DNA of 64,000 bases from Lithospermum erythrorhizon (GCA_019722365.1 JADFUC010000882.1:1-64000), one strand, 5' to 3'; shown: positions 35,300 to 47,900, counted from the first letter of the stretch. The notes: generated from the sequence alone by a model not told the origin. Made by a program: numbers and translations.

Positions 35300-37200
35300 T
35301 AATGTGGTAAGCCGTGACATTCAACTTTCCTTTTCCGTTTTCTTTTCCTCCGTACTTCAAAGTGGCTTTGATCCTTTTAAGTGAAGCGAAATCTGGATGA
35401 GATAAGCCTTTTCTGTCGTGTGTGCTTCAAAACGACCACTATCGAAATCTGGAACTGATTCGTGATATTTTCAAGGAAGTGTAAGCAACTTGACTAACAG
35501 GATTCACCTTTTTGATCCAGGTTTTGCGAGGTTGATCTTTTCCACTCTTGGTCGTATAGTTTGTAACTTGATATGGAGCAATATGACTTTTCCACGATAA
35601 TGATACCATACTTTGCTCCTCTGCCCGTCGGTGACCAAGCTAACTTTTACGCTCTCTTTGTGGATTTGATGGGTATACTGACGCTTCTGAACAAATTAGT
35701 AACTTCTTTTGACTTGAGCAGTTCCACTTTTGTTGAAACCAATTACATCTTGTCATTTAGCGTCTTTTTACCCGACTCGAATCACCTCGAGGAATATTTG
35801 TCCTTGAATTCATCATTTTTTAATCACTGTTTGGTCGTAGCGACTTTCAAGCGTGAATCTCTTGATCTTGATCCTATACAATTTTCTTAGTTTCGTTTTC
35901 AATCTTCAATTTGTTCCTTTCGGCGTCTACTTTGTATAAACCATTGTCAATTTCGCCCCGTTTGGTGTATAGAAGTTTGTAATTCTCAAGCACTTCTTCA
36001 TCGGTCATATCTTCCTCGTCCTCGCTTCTTGCCATCCACAATGTCGATAGCAGAGTTGGCTCGAAGCGCTCGATTAAAAGGCATAAAGTTATCTTGTCTA
36101 TCTTGAGCTGCATCGTCACTGAGGTTGAGGGTAATTCTTTGATTGCTTCTTGAGATAGTTGGGACACTCTGCAGATATGTCAAGCGGAGTTACCTTATGC
36201 ATTTGGTGTATAGAAGTTTCACATTCTGCATTTAATACTTTTGATTTATCGGTGGGCCATATGCCGTAGTTACGCCTTCTTGTCATTGTTGTTCTTGTCG
36301 TTGACAGTTGAAGGCAGCGGCTCCCGTTGAATGATTTTCTTGTTAAATTGCTTGAGGGTTTTGTTGAAGTTCTTAGCAAGAATATTTATGGTTTCCCCGA
36401 TTCATGTTCATCGACATCTCTGAGCTTTAGTGAAACTCCCTGTAACTACTTGAGCTCGCACCGTTAAGGGACATCTCGAATGTAGCCAAATTGCCCGTCA
36501 GTTCATCGGGGCTCGTTGTAGTCAAATTCTTAGCTTATTCAATAGCCGTTACCTTATGAGCAATTACACGATGCGTTCTTGCTTGCTCTTATCGACTTTT
36601 GAGAACTTTGCTCATAGATTCCCAGCGAAAAGACTCTTTAGCCGTATCGCCCCGATTAATGTTGGGCTGGGTCGGCTTAACTAAATTAGAGCTACGAGAT
36701 CTTGTTGTTAGCGGTAGATCTCGATATTCATGCAGCCAGGGGTTCCCTCATATGCGGTTTGCAAAGTATCCCGAGGAGTCTTTGCGCGTTACATGTGTTG
36801 ATTCAGCTTAAGCTTACATTAAAGATCTACATCGTTGAAAATAGCATTAATGGCGCGCGTTTGTTAAAAGCGAAGTTCTTGTTCTTAGCGATCCCGATCA
36901 TCCCTCACGGTTTCCGCAATTACTCGCTTCGTTGGTGACGGTTGGTGTTGTCCGCCTGGCCAGCATTACAGCATCCATGACTTACCGTGTCCATAGAATT
37001 TATTAATGCGATCATCCCCAGCGCTTGGTGGCGTAGTTGTTCGGTTCCATCAAGAGCGAGGTGAATTAAGTGGTAGAGCCTCGCTCACAAACCATTATCT
37101 GAGGTACACCAATCTCGCTCTTGTATGTTCCCAGAGTGTCATTTCGATACAATTGAAAAAGTATGTCGTTTACTTGATACCCGGTTGTCGATGCGCTGGT
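35300..37200 (-). pseudogene. Sirevirus-like gag remnant
   Basis: Lies between the 5' LTR and integrase on -. Frames at 35,874-36,379 are rich in Glu/Lys/Asp and suit a gag C-terminal linker (EDEEDMTDEEVLENYKLL-like). No intact zinc knuckle seen. The + strand ORFs in this interval are shadows. Confidence 0.5.
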
Positions 37201-37212
37201 TATCAAATACTA

Positions 37213-38010
37213 TGACTCGCGAAGACGTAACAAAATAAAAGATTGTCTTCAAAAGTAAAAAACACAACAACTTGGTAACCGGGTTAAGTGCCCGATGCTT
37301 AGCACCTAGGTGGGGGGGGGCAGCTTGTCTAGTGAAGGTTCCACTATGATATAAGAATTACAAATAAGGACTTATCACAGTGCTCCCCGTTGCTTCTTCA
37401 TACTATTCTACTCGTATCTACATGCTTAGCAATTAAAGAGAATTTCTCCCCGACTTGATATACTATCCTGCAATAGCGCTACTATCGTAGTATGTGTCAA
37501 CTTCACGTGTTAATCACTAAATAAGCGGGAATTTGTAACGGGGTGTTAGCAACAGGTTGTACAATCTAAAGGAGTTTATAGAGCAGCTCCATTACATTCG
37601 GCTACAAAATAAAATAAACATTTAAAACTCTTGCTTCATAAAGTACAATGCATAATTGCTATCTCCCTTGTTTCGCTACTCGATTCTGCGTAGAAAGGGC
37701 CTTTATATAGTGTAGACACAAACAAGTTTATGGAAATAACTTCCATAAACAAAACTTCCATCTTGTAAAATAATCAATGCGATTCGATTAACTAACTTTC
37801 TTCTCTTTGACTAGCACTGTGAATCTTCTCTTGATGCCCAAGCCGATTCCTTTTCAAATTAACCGTCGTATCTGCTGATTTTTTTCTTCATAAAAAGGAA
37901 ATAATATCTTGCTTGAGGAAATCTTGTCACACGCCCTGTTTTGTTGCTTCCAATTGTTAGAGACGGTTGGTGTAAAATCTGAAACACTTGGCCAATTTTC
38001 ATGGCTAACA
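37213..38010 (-). repeat. 5' LTR of the Sirevirus-like element
   Basis: Aligned copy of 28,880-29,646, ending CTAACA at 38,010 on +. The sequence to its left, where the primer-binding site should be, reads TAGTATTTGATAACC on - and is only weakly like the TGGTATCAGAGC type. Confidence 0.75.
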
Positions 38011-39799
38011 ACTTCGCCCGAACTGCGATAGATCTTTCCACCGGCACCCTTTTATCTTTGCCAAAATTTCGCCCTGCGTGTATCGAAGACTTCTTTCTTA
38101 GATGCGCCAATATGTGATGCCAACCCCAAATCTGCCCTTGATCGGACTTCTTTGATGCGCAAAATCAAGCCCCGCACGAGCTTCACGACCTCGAGAGATG
38201 TCGTGTTCGAAAATTTGATTTTCGCTGTCAAGAATTATCTACCGTCCGGCCGACATAATCTTTCGCGGGGAATACCCATAATTGTCTCGCCTCTACGGTG
38301 AAGCTGCGTAAAATATCAAAGTATACAAAAGAATGTGACTAATCACCCAGGACTTCGAGCTAACTTTGACACCTACCGGCACTTTTCTCGCCGACAATTT
38401 TTAGCGATATGTGCAAAGACTAATAAGGCCGAAGAGAGACATGTTAATTGAACACTTTTTTGGCCATCAGCACACATGAGTATGATTGACTTTTTAAAAT
38501 TCGACGCTACTAAAAGGGAAGCTCGGCGGCATTAACAAATATCAAGCATAAAATAATGTGCCAAAAATAATGAAGAAAAATACAATCATGCAAATCGACC
38601 GGGTGATTTGTCGGGAGAAATCTCGAGCCTTCATTCCTTTCTCATTTGGTGACCAATCTGGTTAGCGACAATCTTCTCTCTAGTTAGCCAAGTTCCCGTA
38701 AAAGGATTTCTCAGGTACAAATCTCATTGGCCGCGAAATTTGCTGCAATAACCTGATCCATTTTCCGCCGATTCCCTTTCTTTGAGTACCATAGGAGTTT
38801 TTGATCGCTTCGAGCTATTTTGTAAGCATTGAATCGTGGCTTGAAAAAACCTCTATTTTATCATAGCTTCAAATATTTGCACATAGCCTTATTGCTAATG
38901 AATCTCTCTTTCCACTTGAGCCTCGTCCGACTCTTTTTCTAATACTAACATCCTTCCTATATTTGCCATTTACCATGGGAGGACCGGAAAGATGTCAGTC
39001 AAGACACGAGAATTGAAGTTATTCTCCTTACACCATTTTAATAGGTGACACTTGAACTAAGCTTGATTTTCACATACCGAGCAAATACCGAGCCGTTAGC
39101 AGTAGTGTTTAAGAATTCCAACCGCTCGCCATGACCTTCCTTTATGTCGCTATCATTTGTCAAAGATAAACCGACGTTTCACCTTTTTCGAAGCAACATC
39201 CATATCCAAAGAATGGTCGATGGTCATGCGATCATATCAAGTGATAAGCGGTTGCCCACAGGAACAAAAGACACGATATGCATTACCCGCATGCCAGGTC
39301 GATCAGCTTTGATATACCCGCCGAGATGGCGGCTTGTTACGCGGGTGAAGGGGTCTCCGTAAAACCTAGATCAATAAACCCCGTCATAATAAACTCACTA
39401 GCTGCACGTCCATGCTGCTTCATCTAGATATACCACGCTGCCTGTATTTCTCTTATTTATCAAGAATATCGTTAAAAATGCTTGTGATCGCGCCCACGAT
39501 TCTTTCCCAGTTATAGCTCAACATTTTTTCCATTGGAGTTTCGAGATGCCATCAACGTAACTTGCATACACAAAGCGACCATTCAAAACCTCTTTGTCTT
39601 TCGGTGTGATATACCACGCCAAGCTATGTGCCTAATCAATCGTAACCGCCCAGCCTCCTCAGTAACTTGGCCCTTAACCTTGCCTCGTCGTTAATAACCG
39701 TAGCCTCACCATGACAGCATGTCGTAATACCATCAATAATGCAATAGGATCAATAATAAAAGAGAATTGAAAACCTAAGCACCTAACAATTATTTTCAT
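38011..39799 (-). pseudogene. LINE endonuclease and RT N-terminal remnant
   Basis: An ATG at 39,799-39,797 (-) opens MKIIV..LG, which fits the MKI..WN.RGLG start of the APE-type endonuclease. EFIMTGFIDLGF near 39,380 fits the F..F....GLIDLGF block. A diverged SDHS-like site followed by MDVASKKVKRRFIFDK near 39,200 marks the end of the endonuclease. Broken RT N-terminal blocks continue to 38,011, where the nested LTR begins. Confidence 0.55.
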
Positions 39800-39809
39800 T
39801 AGTTTTTTC

Positions 39810-42096
39810 TTTATTTTTTGTTTCTAATAATACTACTACGTCGAGGAGATTGGATATAGAAAAACATCTTGATAAGCCCCGACGAGTCGGCGATTTCCCA
39901 GTGCAGCGGTTCAAGTGACAATCTTCGCGAAACTTTGAGGCGGTTACGGTATGCTACCTCTGAGTATTTGTACATCGAACTTGATACATGTCCCAATTTC
40001 TTCTTGTCAAGGTAAATTCTCTGACCCTCCCGGCCTCGTATTTTTATCCACCGAGATAGACTGCGCCTCACTATCCGTTACACTCGGCGTCGCTTCCTTC
40101 TCCACAGCCACTTAAAAAGGAACACTTATTTGAGGCCTTTATTACCTGAGAACTTTGTTTTTACCTTTACCCGATGATTTCCTATCTCCCACAGAGATAG
40201 AAGCCACTGTAGTGGTCGAACCTCTTGAAGTTGGTCACCAGCAAAAGGCGATGGGTCGTACTCGGCTAAAGTTTGAATGTCTCCAACCCCAGATCATTTC
40301 ATCTTTGATCCATTTGATTGGTTATTTCTCCCAAAATGATATTTAAAGGAAGAATTAGGCGGTTCAAGATCTTTTAGCACCAGCTTCCTTCGTTGCGCGT
40401 CTTACCGCCAGCGAACATCCACCAAGAGCATTCTGAGCCACGGTGGTCTCGGTTGCCCCGCGTCGTTGAAGTCCCGTTAAGCTTTACATCGCCAAAGAGT
40501 CGCTGGAGTTCTGAAGGCCCCATTCATTCCCCCAATGTTCTTGTCATTGTCAAAGATACCGTCCACTAATCGGCCCCTAAAAGCCCTTTTCCCCGCTCCC
40601 CTCGAATTAAAAAGAAATGCATGACATTCACTTCCCCTCGAGGCGAAATTGCTCAATCTCCTCATCATGTCTATCTCCCTAAACCTAGTATCCTCGCTTC
40701 CTCGAGCCTCGGCGCACCACATTATCCCACCGTCGATCGACCCTACATTACCACTGATGCTTGAAGCTCTTTTCTTCCTCGAAACCTTTACGCTTCTACG
40801 TCCCTCGGTTTTGAACAAGAATGTTGGCCCCACATGCTCTCTGTTGATCGCGCCCGTCTAATATTAGGCGGATGCAAATCAGTCTCGTCTCCCGTGTGGA
40901 TTCGAAGACTTCCAGTAATTTCTCCGCTTACTAAAATTATTCACTTAAAAACTCCCGTGTACCCGACATCAAATGCATCGTACTTAATAGCTGCAATCTT
41001 GCATACATCATCGTAAGCGATTTCTACGCATGCAAATATTCATGCCCGATCAAACCCTGATATAAGCACACCGCATATTTTCTCATGCCGATACGACACG
41101 GGCGGCTGGAATTTAGTAATGGCATTAGTCAGCCCCGCTTTTTGAGATTTAGTTCACGTCAGGCCTCGCGCCCCGCTCGAACATACGCTTGCTCTTGTAT
41201 TATACTCCCTCTTTATCTACTTCGGAACCTGAAAATATGAGCCCGATGCATACGATGTCCTCGTCAGCTTTATCCGAGTGGTAAGTTCTATATACGAACC
41301 AAGCGAGTAGCAAATTCCAATCCGAACTTTTAACGTGAATCCCCGGACTCCGTTTTAAAGAGAATAACGTCGCGTGTCTTTCGAATAGCCAAGGTTCTCA
41401 CGAAGTACCACTTGTGATTGAGAGTAAATCAGTTGAAAATAAAGTGAAAAATGTTAAGCCCCGTATCGATACTGAATGTCTGCATCTTGTTCGCTGAAAG
41501 TTTTTCTTGCGTCTCCTTGAATGAAGCATGAGAAAAAATTTCTGGTTGTTAAGATCTTGCGCGATCAAGCTAGAATTGAAATTTCTCCTCGACCTATCAT
41601 GTGCTACGTACGTGATGAAAACCTCGTGAGCTCTTCCTACTCAGCTGACAAATTTCCCGAACCGAGTGGAAGATCCGCGTCGATCACTGACCACTAACGT
41701 TAGAAACCCGAGCGGCTGATGATAGATTGTTATTCCAACCATGGGTGGTGATCAGGTCAAGCGAGATTCAATTCAAAGCGTCGTGAGCAAATGCGTACTT
41801 TGTGACAATGTAATACTGAAACAAAGAAAAACACAAAGACAAAAAAGGGAATGAGAATCACTAACCGCTACGAGCCAAAAACCTGCTTACGCAAGCGAAT
41901 AGAGAGACGAAACTAATATTGGCTTAATATTTGAAGGTAAGAGGAGGAGAAGGACAAAAGCTCACAAAAGAAATAAAGAATTTTAGAGTTTCCAGGATGT
42001 TGGAGGGAAGGTCGAAATGTCAGAAAAGCTCTAAACTCTAGGAAGAGAAAGCAAAACCCTAAAAGTGGGAGCGAAATTAGTGTGTTCTACCATTTT
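39810..42096 (-). pseudogene. LINE 5' UTR and ORF1 (gag-like) remnant
   Basis: The position upstream of the endonuclease and inside the target-site duplication identifies this as the 5' end of the element. The longest - strand frames (39,811-40,071 and 40,477-40,833) are rich in Arg/Lys/Ser, which suits an RNA-binding ORF1 linker, but I see no complete CCHC knuckle or RRM. The + strand ORFs here are antisense shadows. The 41,820-42,096 part is purine-rich and non-coding. Confidence 0.45.
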
Positions 42097-42108
42097 ATCT
42101 TGTATGAT
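42097..42108. repeat. LINE target-site duplication, right copy
   Basis: ATCTTGTATGAT, identical to 27,077-27,088. It marks the 5' end of the LINE insertion. Confidence 0.75.
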
Positions 42109-43700
42109 GAGAACTATTTCATCTAATCAAATTATTTCTTATTTGTTTTCACTTTAAGTTAGATGTATACAAGTAAAGTAGATAATTTGTCAAAATTCAT
42201 AACTGCATTTAATGATAATAAAGAAAAAATATTTTAGTTTTTTTATAGAAATATTATTATTATTTGAATTTAAGGGGGCATATATTTATTTCTTTATGAC
42301 TCATTATTATTGTTTTAAACTCTTGCCCCTTATATGACGTGTTCTCTGGTAGGAGCATATATATGGCCAAAAGGATAGTGGCACATCTGGATTTGAAAAA
42401 ATATTTATTATATATATGAATATGTATATTTAAGTCTTACAAGAAGACAAAGGATATAAATATTTTTCTATAGTTAATTTGCATTAAAGTATAAAGATAC
42501 AAACTAGTCTGATCTTGACATAATATTGCACTATTCACTTCTAGATCTACTTGAAATGCTGTGGCTATGGGTTCTGAAATTAGATCTGAAATGGAGGAGA
42601 AAACTATAACGGCGTTGAAGCTAGTAAGAGAAATAGAACAGCAAGCGGTGGTATTATCTTCCCGGCAGGCGTACAAAAAAACTTCCATTCATGTAAATCA
42701 CTTATATCGATCAGAGGCGTCTAAAAGATGATAACAATGAGAGATAAAAAAGATCTAACACAATATATACAATGTGAGGTTTAGTAGCGGTTGTTAAAAG
42801 TAAACTGAAAATAAAGGCTTCCACGATATGCTTTTGTAGTGTATTGTTATTTATGATTATATTTGTTTGTTGTAAGACTATTTGATTTTTGAGAAAAATA
42901 GTGTTGTCTAATGAAAAATATTGGATTGCAATCTGTGTTTGCGGAACATACTGTATATGTAGGTAGATTTTTTATGTTAAGGGTGTGTTATTGGGTATAT
43001 GAGTTATGTGTAATGGTAAGTAAATGTGATCATTAAATATGACATGTTTGGTGTTGTGTAAATATTTCCTTGATATGAATTTTGTTGTATTTCATTTGAG
43101 CAATAGGTTATTTTTTATGGCTATAAGTTGTGAAAGGTTAAAAGATGCATTGTAAAATAATGTTGTTGCAACTAGATCAAATAAAACGAGAAAAGGTATA
43201 TTTATATTTAATGTTTTTGTAGTAGGTAATCCTATTGTAAAGGGGTACGGATAGAAAAGTTTAATTTTTTGAGGAAGATGAAGTTTTCATAAATGTTTCC
43301 ACATATGTGGAGGAAGAATTGAAAATTTGATGGGCATATATATGTCAGAGTTGGTTTTAGAAAAGACATGGTGATAGATTGATTTAGTTGTGGGTAGAGT
43401 TGGATTATGGCTTAAATTCTTCTGCCCACTTGAAATTTGATGAAGCTAATTAGTTTTATACTCCTGAAGCTTTTAATCCCGATCGAGTTTGCTTAAAAGC
43501 CCCAATTAGGTTCCAATTCTATCCCGCTTTAGCATTCAAAAATTAACATGTTATTTTATGCTTTAGTGAATAAACTAAATTCGAATTATCGTATATTAGA
43601 CTTTTGGGTCAATTCTTAAATAAATAAAAAGTTACTTGTTCCATTTAAAAAAACATTTTAAATAATAAAAACGAAATACCCTACTGCAGCATGAAATCTA
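42109..43700. other. Gene-poor AT-rich DNA
   Basis: Apart from the small ORF at 42,567 there is no supported coding sequence. TATA-rich sequence lies at 42,405-42,432. The rest consists of AT-rich unique-looking sequence without visible repeat partners in the window. Confidence 0.4.
42567..42731 (+). CDS. Possible small ORF or exon, 54 codons, unknown
   Basis: ATG at 42,567 to TGA at 42,731 gives MGSEIRSEMEEKTITALKLV, then REIEQQAVVLSSRQAYKKTS and a basic C-terminus. The composition (amphipathic, charged helix, no low complexity) looks more protein-like than its surroundings, and TATA-like sequence lies about 150 bases upstream. An in-frame stop lies 5 codons before the ATG. I do not recognise a family. 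It could be a short gene, the last piece of a broken one, or chance. Confidence 0.25.
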   Translation: MGSEIRSEMEEKTITALKLVREIEQQAVVLSSRQAYKKTSIHVNHLYRSEASKR

Positions 43701-44974
43701 GGATCTGATAAAGGCACGGGTTTTTATTTAATCTCTGATAAAATAAAACTACATAAGCTAAATATGGTTCGAATGTTTATCTATTCATATGAGGGAGAGA
43801 GTGAAATTACATTTAGGATTTTCTACAGATGAGAGTTTCGATCATGATAAGGCTTAATCATGATAAGGTTGAATTGGACTAGGACTTGTATTTAGAGTTG
43901 ACATAGGATTAAACTTCTTATGATTAAAAGACAAGAGTGTTTCGGGATGTAATTAGTATCCGCCTTTACAAAAATGAACTATGAGAATAACAAGAAAAAT
44001 CTCTCATTTCCCTTGTGGGTTCGGCGAACCTAATTTTCCAACTAGGGTGTAAGTAACTTTTTTCTTAATACCACCAATCGTTCTACTCTGGGCTCTAGTA
44101 GACTATCTTGGTGTGGATGCCCTTAAGAGGCACAACAATTGGAGTGATTGGAATGAAGTATAGGTTTTCCACATAACCCGAAAAGAATTGTTGATAAGGC
44201 TTCATGGGGTATCGGTTATAGATTCTATATTCTTAGATTCATTTTTAATAAATAAAGTAGATATTGAGAGATGATTTTACTATGATAAAGTTCGTTGTAA
44301 CCCTTCAGGTTGATTGTGAGGAAGGGTCGAAATTCTATATAATTTGTTAAAATTTGGTATCAGAATTCAGAAATGGAAAATAGATTTATTTTGAAAGAAT
44401 ACCTTCAAATTAGTGATTTGTTTATGTATTTTTGTTCCTAATGTTAATATTACATTTGTTATATAAATTATGAGATATATAGTTATTCAATTATTTGGTC
44501 TTTTTTCTACTACAATTGAGATGAAATTAGGAGAAAGTACATTAATCGAGAAATTGTCGAGTGCCCATGAAATCATCATGAATGTCATTTGCATAGATTC
44601 TATAATTCATTTCTTGATAAGAATAGACTATGGGCCATTTCCCATTGACAACAAATATGTTATATCTTTTTACAACTAAAACTCCCCCTAATGTCGAATC
44701 CTAGCTCCCCCTCCATGTCACTCTGTCATGAATCATGAATTAGCACATGTGATCCAATGTCAGACATATGATACGATATCTTAAAAAGTTTCCTAAACTT
44801 TGTTATATCGCTATGTTAGGATTTGTAAGTCATTTAGAACAACCGATTTATTTTAGGAACGACGTTAGTAAAATATGCAAGGAGCTATATTCATCGGTTC
44901 ATACGTATGCGTATGGATCATAGTTGTCAATAGAGAATGGAGGTCCTCAAGCGTAAAGAAACCGAACAACTATG
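43701..44974 (+). mobile_element. Orphan copia-type LTR end with primer-binding site
   Basis: TTGGTATCAGA at 44,354-44,364 matches the initiator-Met tRNA primer-binding site used by most plant copia elements. The preceding 500-600 bases lack ORFs and have LTR-like character. The start of an internal region follows, with ATGGAAAATAG at 44,373. No gag, pol or second LTR of this element is seen before the next element starts at 44,975, so only its 5' end survives, truncated by or next to that insertion. Confidence 0.4.
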
Positions 44975-45897
44975 TGTAGGAACTAATAAGAAAAAGCAGA
45001 ACTTATAAACAAAAACTTTGCAAACAAAACAATACAAAACTCATACGAGAAATGAAACTATTACAAAAGCGAGCGATTACGAATTACAGCGAAGCGAAAC
45101 GGATAGATCACGTTCTGGCGCTTTGCATAAAGCGTGTTCGACCTCTTCCACAGATTTGGGGTAATAGGGAGGCGTAAAGCTTCCCGGGATAAAACCACCA
45201 CGCGATAGAACTATTTGGCGCTTTGAACCGATCGATGACACTCTCGAGCAGGTATCAACTTGGGCCAGGAAAAAACAAATGGAAAAGGGGTAGGGAGCTC
45301 ACCATGGTTTTGAAGCTGTGTTTTCTTTTTTTTTGATTTATTGTGTTGTGGTTGATGGATCATTCAACAAATATAGCAGAGAATTTTGATTAACTTGGCA
45401 TCCTCTTGCGTTAAGAGTCTGTTCAACGCCCTTAATGAGTGAAATAAAACGTAATATAGCTGCCGTTTGATTTGAATGCCAAATCAAATTCGTTCAAGTT
45501 TAAAATGGCCACCAAGCAGTGAACTTCGACCGGAAGCAAAGTTGGCTTTCCTTGGCCAGTCCCTGCACCGCTTGGCTGCATTAAGTAATATGGCAGGTAT
45601 GTGGCATAATTTCCAGAACTGGTTTTTGGTTTACCCATAAAAATTTTATCATAAGTGGTTAATCACATTAATAAAATTTCTTAGGAGCCTTACTTATAAG
45701 TGCGGCTCTCCCGCGCTCTCAGCGATGAAGTACTTGCGATTTTTGGCTTTTATGGTTTGATCGAAAATGCTACTTGTAATTTCGATAGCCTTGTAATGAC
45801 CAATTTTGGATTCAGCATTTTAATATTCTTTTCATATCGACATCACACGCATGAATCAAAATTTGTATTCAAAACTGAAAATCAATAAAACTATTAT
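44975..45897 (-). repeat. 3' LTR of copia T
   Basis: Left copy of the direct repeat. A CCCCAC block at 45,898-45,903 on + (GTGGGG on -) fits the end of a polypurine tract next to it. Confidence 0.7.
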
Positions 45898-46599
45898 CCC
45901 CACAGGGATACAAAATTTGAAAAGATTTGACTCAATGTCGGTGATAGCAGCAACGGCCAAGATTTCTGCGTAGGATAGGTACTGAGTGCTGATGGCCTTA
46001 AGAACCTTCCTTGTGTACCCTTATGTTTACATTCACCAGCAGGACCTTAAAGTAAATAGCGATGTCTTGGAACTATCTGCATTTGGTAGCAAGCTGATGA
46101 CACTCTTATGAGTCTCGGTTGACTCGTGTCGGTTCTCATTGTGTGTCGGTTAGGCGCTGAACCGTGCACAGTTACGTGAGTTGTCGTCCAAAAATGCACC
46201 CTCCCGGCGTTTACCTATTTGAGAAAAGAGCCCACTACTTTAGCTCACGTAGGTGACTCTTCATATTATTTCGAGTAACCCATTTGCTCCTTGATATCTC
46301 ATAGAGTCGTTAAAAGCGTAGCTTAACCGTACCTGCGGATATCGACTTGTTTCTGTAAGGCAGGTAGGAAATCCCAATCTACTAATATGAGCTAGTTGTC
46401 CTTACGAATCTTGGGATCTCCGGTCAACGAGGTAGGGGTTGTCGCTCGTTCGTATTTTTCTGAGGGTTTTCAATCCCGTTCCTTTAGATGAATTCTCAAC
46501 TAGTTAACTTTTAACGCTTGCAATTGATGGATCCCATTTATGTTATCCTTTGATCTTACATGATCAACGTTGATAACTCCGGTTGAGAGGAAGTAATTG

Positions 46600-47900
46600 T
46601 CTAATAATTGTTATGTAATGAATGTGTCTCATTTTGCCGTTATATATAAGTAGTTTTAGTGCCCTCGATTAGAGACTCATTGTCCACCAATACTGAAATT
46701 AGGCCGGCACTGCTCAGGAATATCACACCGAGAAATTGCCTTAACCAATTGACTAGCTACATCTAAAGCGTGAACTCGGACTCCGTCAGGATCGGCAATT
46801 AATGTTTGTTTGAGGGACTTCCGTGACACGGTTGCGCGCTAAAGTGAACACATATCCACTGGCCGTTGGATCACTGGGTGTTAGGTCGGTTGCATCCAAA
46901 ATGCCCTCAGTCTGGTGGATACTTGGCGTATAAGTGCGACCCGTAATCAGTATGTCTCGAGTGCTTAGAAGTACTCGTACCGTAGCTTCCCGATGATCAG
47001 GTATAGATTCTGTATATCTCAGTTTGCTTTACAGATAAGCTATGTCGGTCTAATCTATTTCATCGGGTACATGAGACTCGATAGCTTGAGAATACTCAAG
47101 TTGAGACACCTTTCCTTTATTCTTCGTGAGAATCGATGTTTATCAGCTGGAGTTGGACATTCTCCCAATCATCTTGGCAAAGAATTTTCCAGAATTTTGC
47201 TCGACATAGTGTGATTGGGTTAGCAATTAGACCATTAGGAGTTCTCGTAATCTGGACTCCCAAAATTAGATCTCAACTTTGTCACCATGTGTCGTATCAA
47301 ACTTGGAGTTAAATTTTGTCTTTGGTGGATTGAATGATCTTTTGATTGCTACCAACAATGAGCATATGTCCCATACAAAATGAAAATTATATATCTCTCA
47401 GAATGGTTTTACGCCTTACTTGTCGCTCATTGATTTTAAATCCACTTTCCGAAAGTAATGTCTTATCGAACTTCTCGTGCCATTGTTTAAGCTTGTCTAG
47501 GTGACAAATCGACATACTTTTCCTCTTTATCACGGAACTATAGGCCTACCAGTTTGTTCCACCATAAATTTCTTCATCCCAATTCTCCATTTAAGAAGGG
47601 TTGTTTTTACATCCGTTTGATGTACATCTAAATTGCGCGGTGAAGCGATTGCGGGATAATCCTAATGGATGTTATCCTTGTCACGGGAGAATAAGTATCA
47701 AAATAGTCTAGTCGCTTCTTTTTTGTGTCTGTATTCCCTGTGAATGACTAGTCTACTTTTTGTACTTATCTATCGTCCAAATCAACTTTCATTTCCTCTT
47801 AAAATCCATTTGGATTTCGGCCTTACGTCACGACGGAAGATCACCAATTCCCAAGTGTGATTCTTTAAAATTGAATCAACCTCATACATAACTTCAACTT
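46600..47900 (-). pseudogene. Copia T reverse transcriptase and RNase H remnant
   Basis: Near 47,890-47,770 on - broken frames give EVDSILKNHTWELV and SKWIL, the start of copia RT. Near 47,350 the sequence MLIVGSN marks the block after the catalytic YVDD, but the YVDD codons themselves have lost bases (TATGGGACATATGCTC). Near 46,915-46,850 a frame with SDPTASGYVFTL fits the RNase H STSGYVFTLGGG block. Not functional. Confidence 0.65.

Larger units (their letters stand above)
28880..38010 (-). mobile_element. Sirevirus-like Ty1/copia element nested in the LINE
   Basis: LTRs at 28,880-29,646 (767 bp) and 37,213-38,010 (798 bp) align along their length (for example AAAACACGACAACTTGG versus AAACACAACAACTTGG, GGGGTGTTA, AACAAAACTTC-ATCTTGTAAAATAAT and CTCTTGATGCCCAA). 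Both end CTAACA on +. In - sense the order is LTR, gag, integrase, RT, RNase H, a 2.9-kb non-pol region, polypurine tract (29,647-29,660), LTR. The long region between RNase H and the 3' LTR is where Sireviruses may carry an envelope-like ORF. No clear target duplication was found at the two ends. Confidence 0.8.
27088..42096 (-). mobile_element. LINE (L1-type) retrotransposon split by a nested LTR element
   Basis: Read on -, the order is 5' UTR and ORF1 remnant (about 42,096-39,810), endonuclease (39,799 to about 38,800), RT N-terminal part (to 38,011), then an interruption (28,880-38,010), RT C-terminal part (28,879-28,320), zf-RVT-like segment (about 27,985-27,840), RNase H (27,437-27,213) and poly(A) (T-run 27,088-27,099). 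A 12-bp duplication flanks the whole. Removing the 9,131-bp insertion leaves about 5.9 kb, a normal length for a plant L1. All ORFs are broken. Confidence 0.8.

Noticed and set aside
35573..35890. 105-codon + strand ORF with hydrophobic stretches
   Set aside because: Antisense to the gag remnant of the Sirevirus-like element; hydrophobicity comes from the complement of Lys/Glu/Asn codons.
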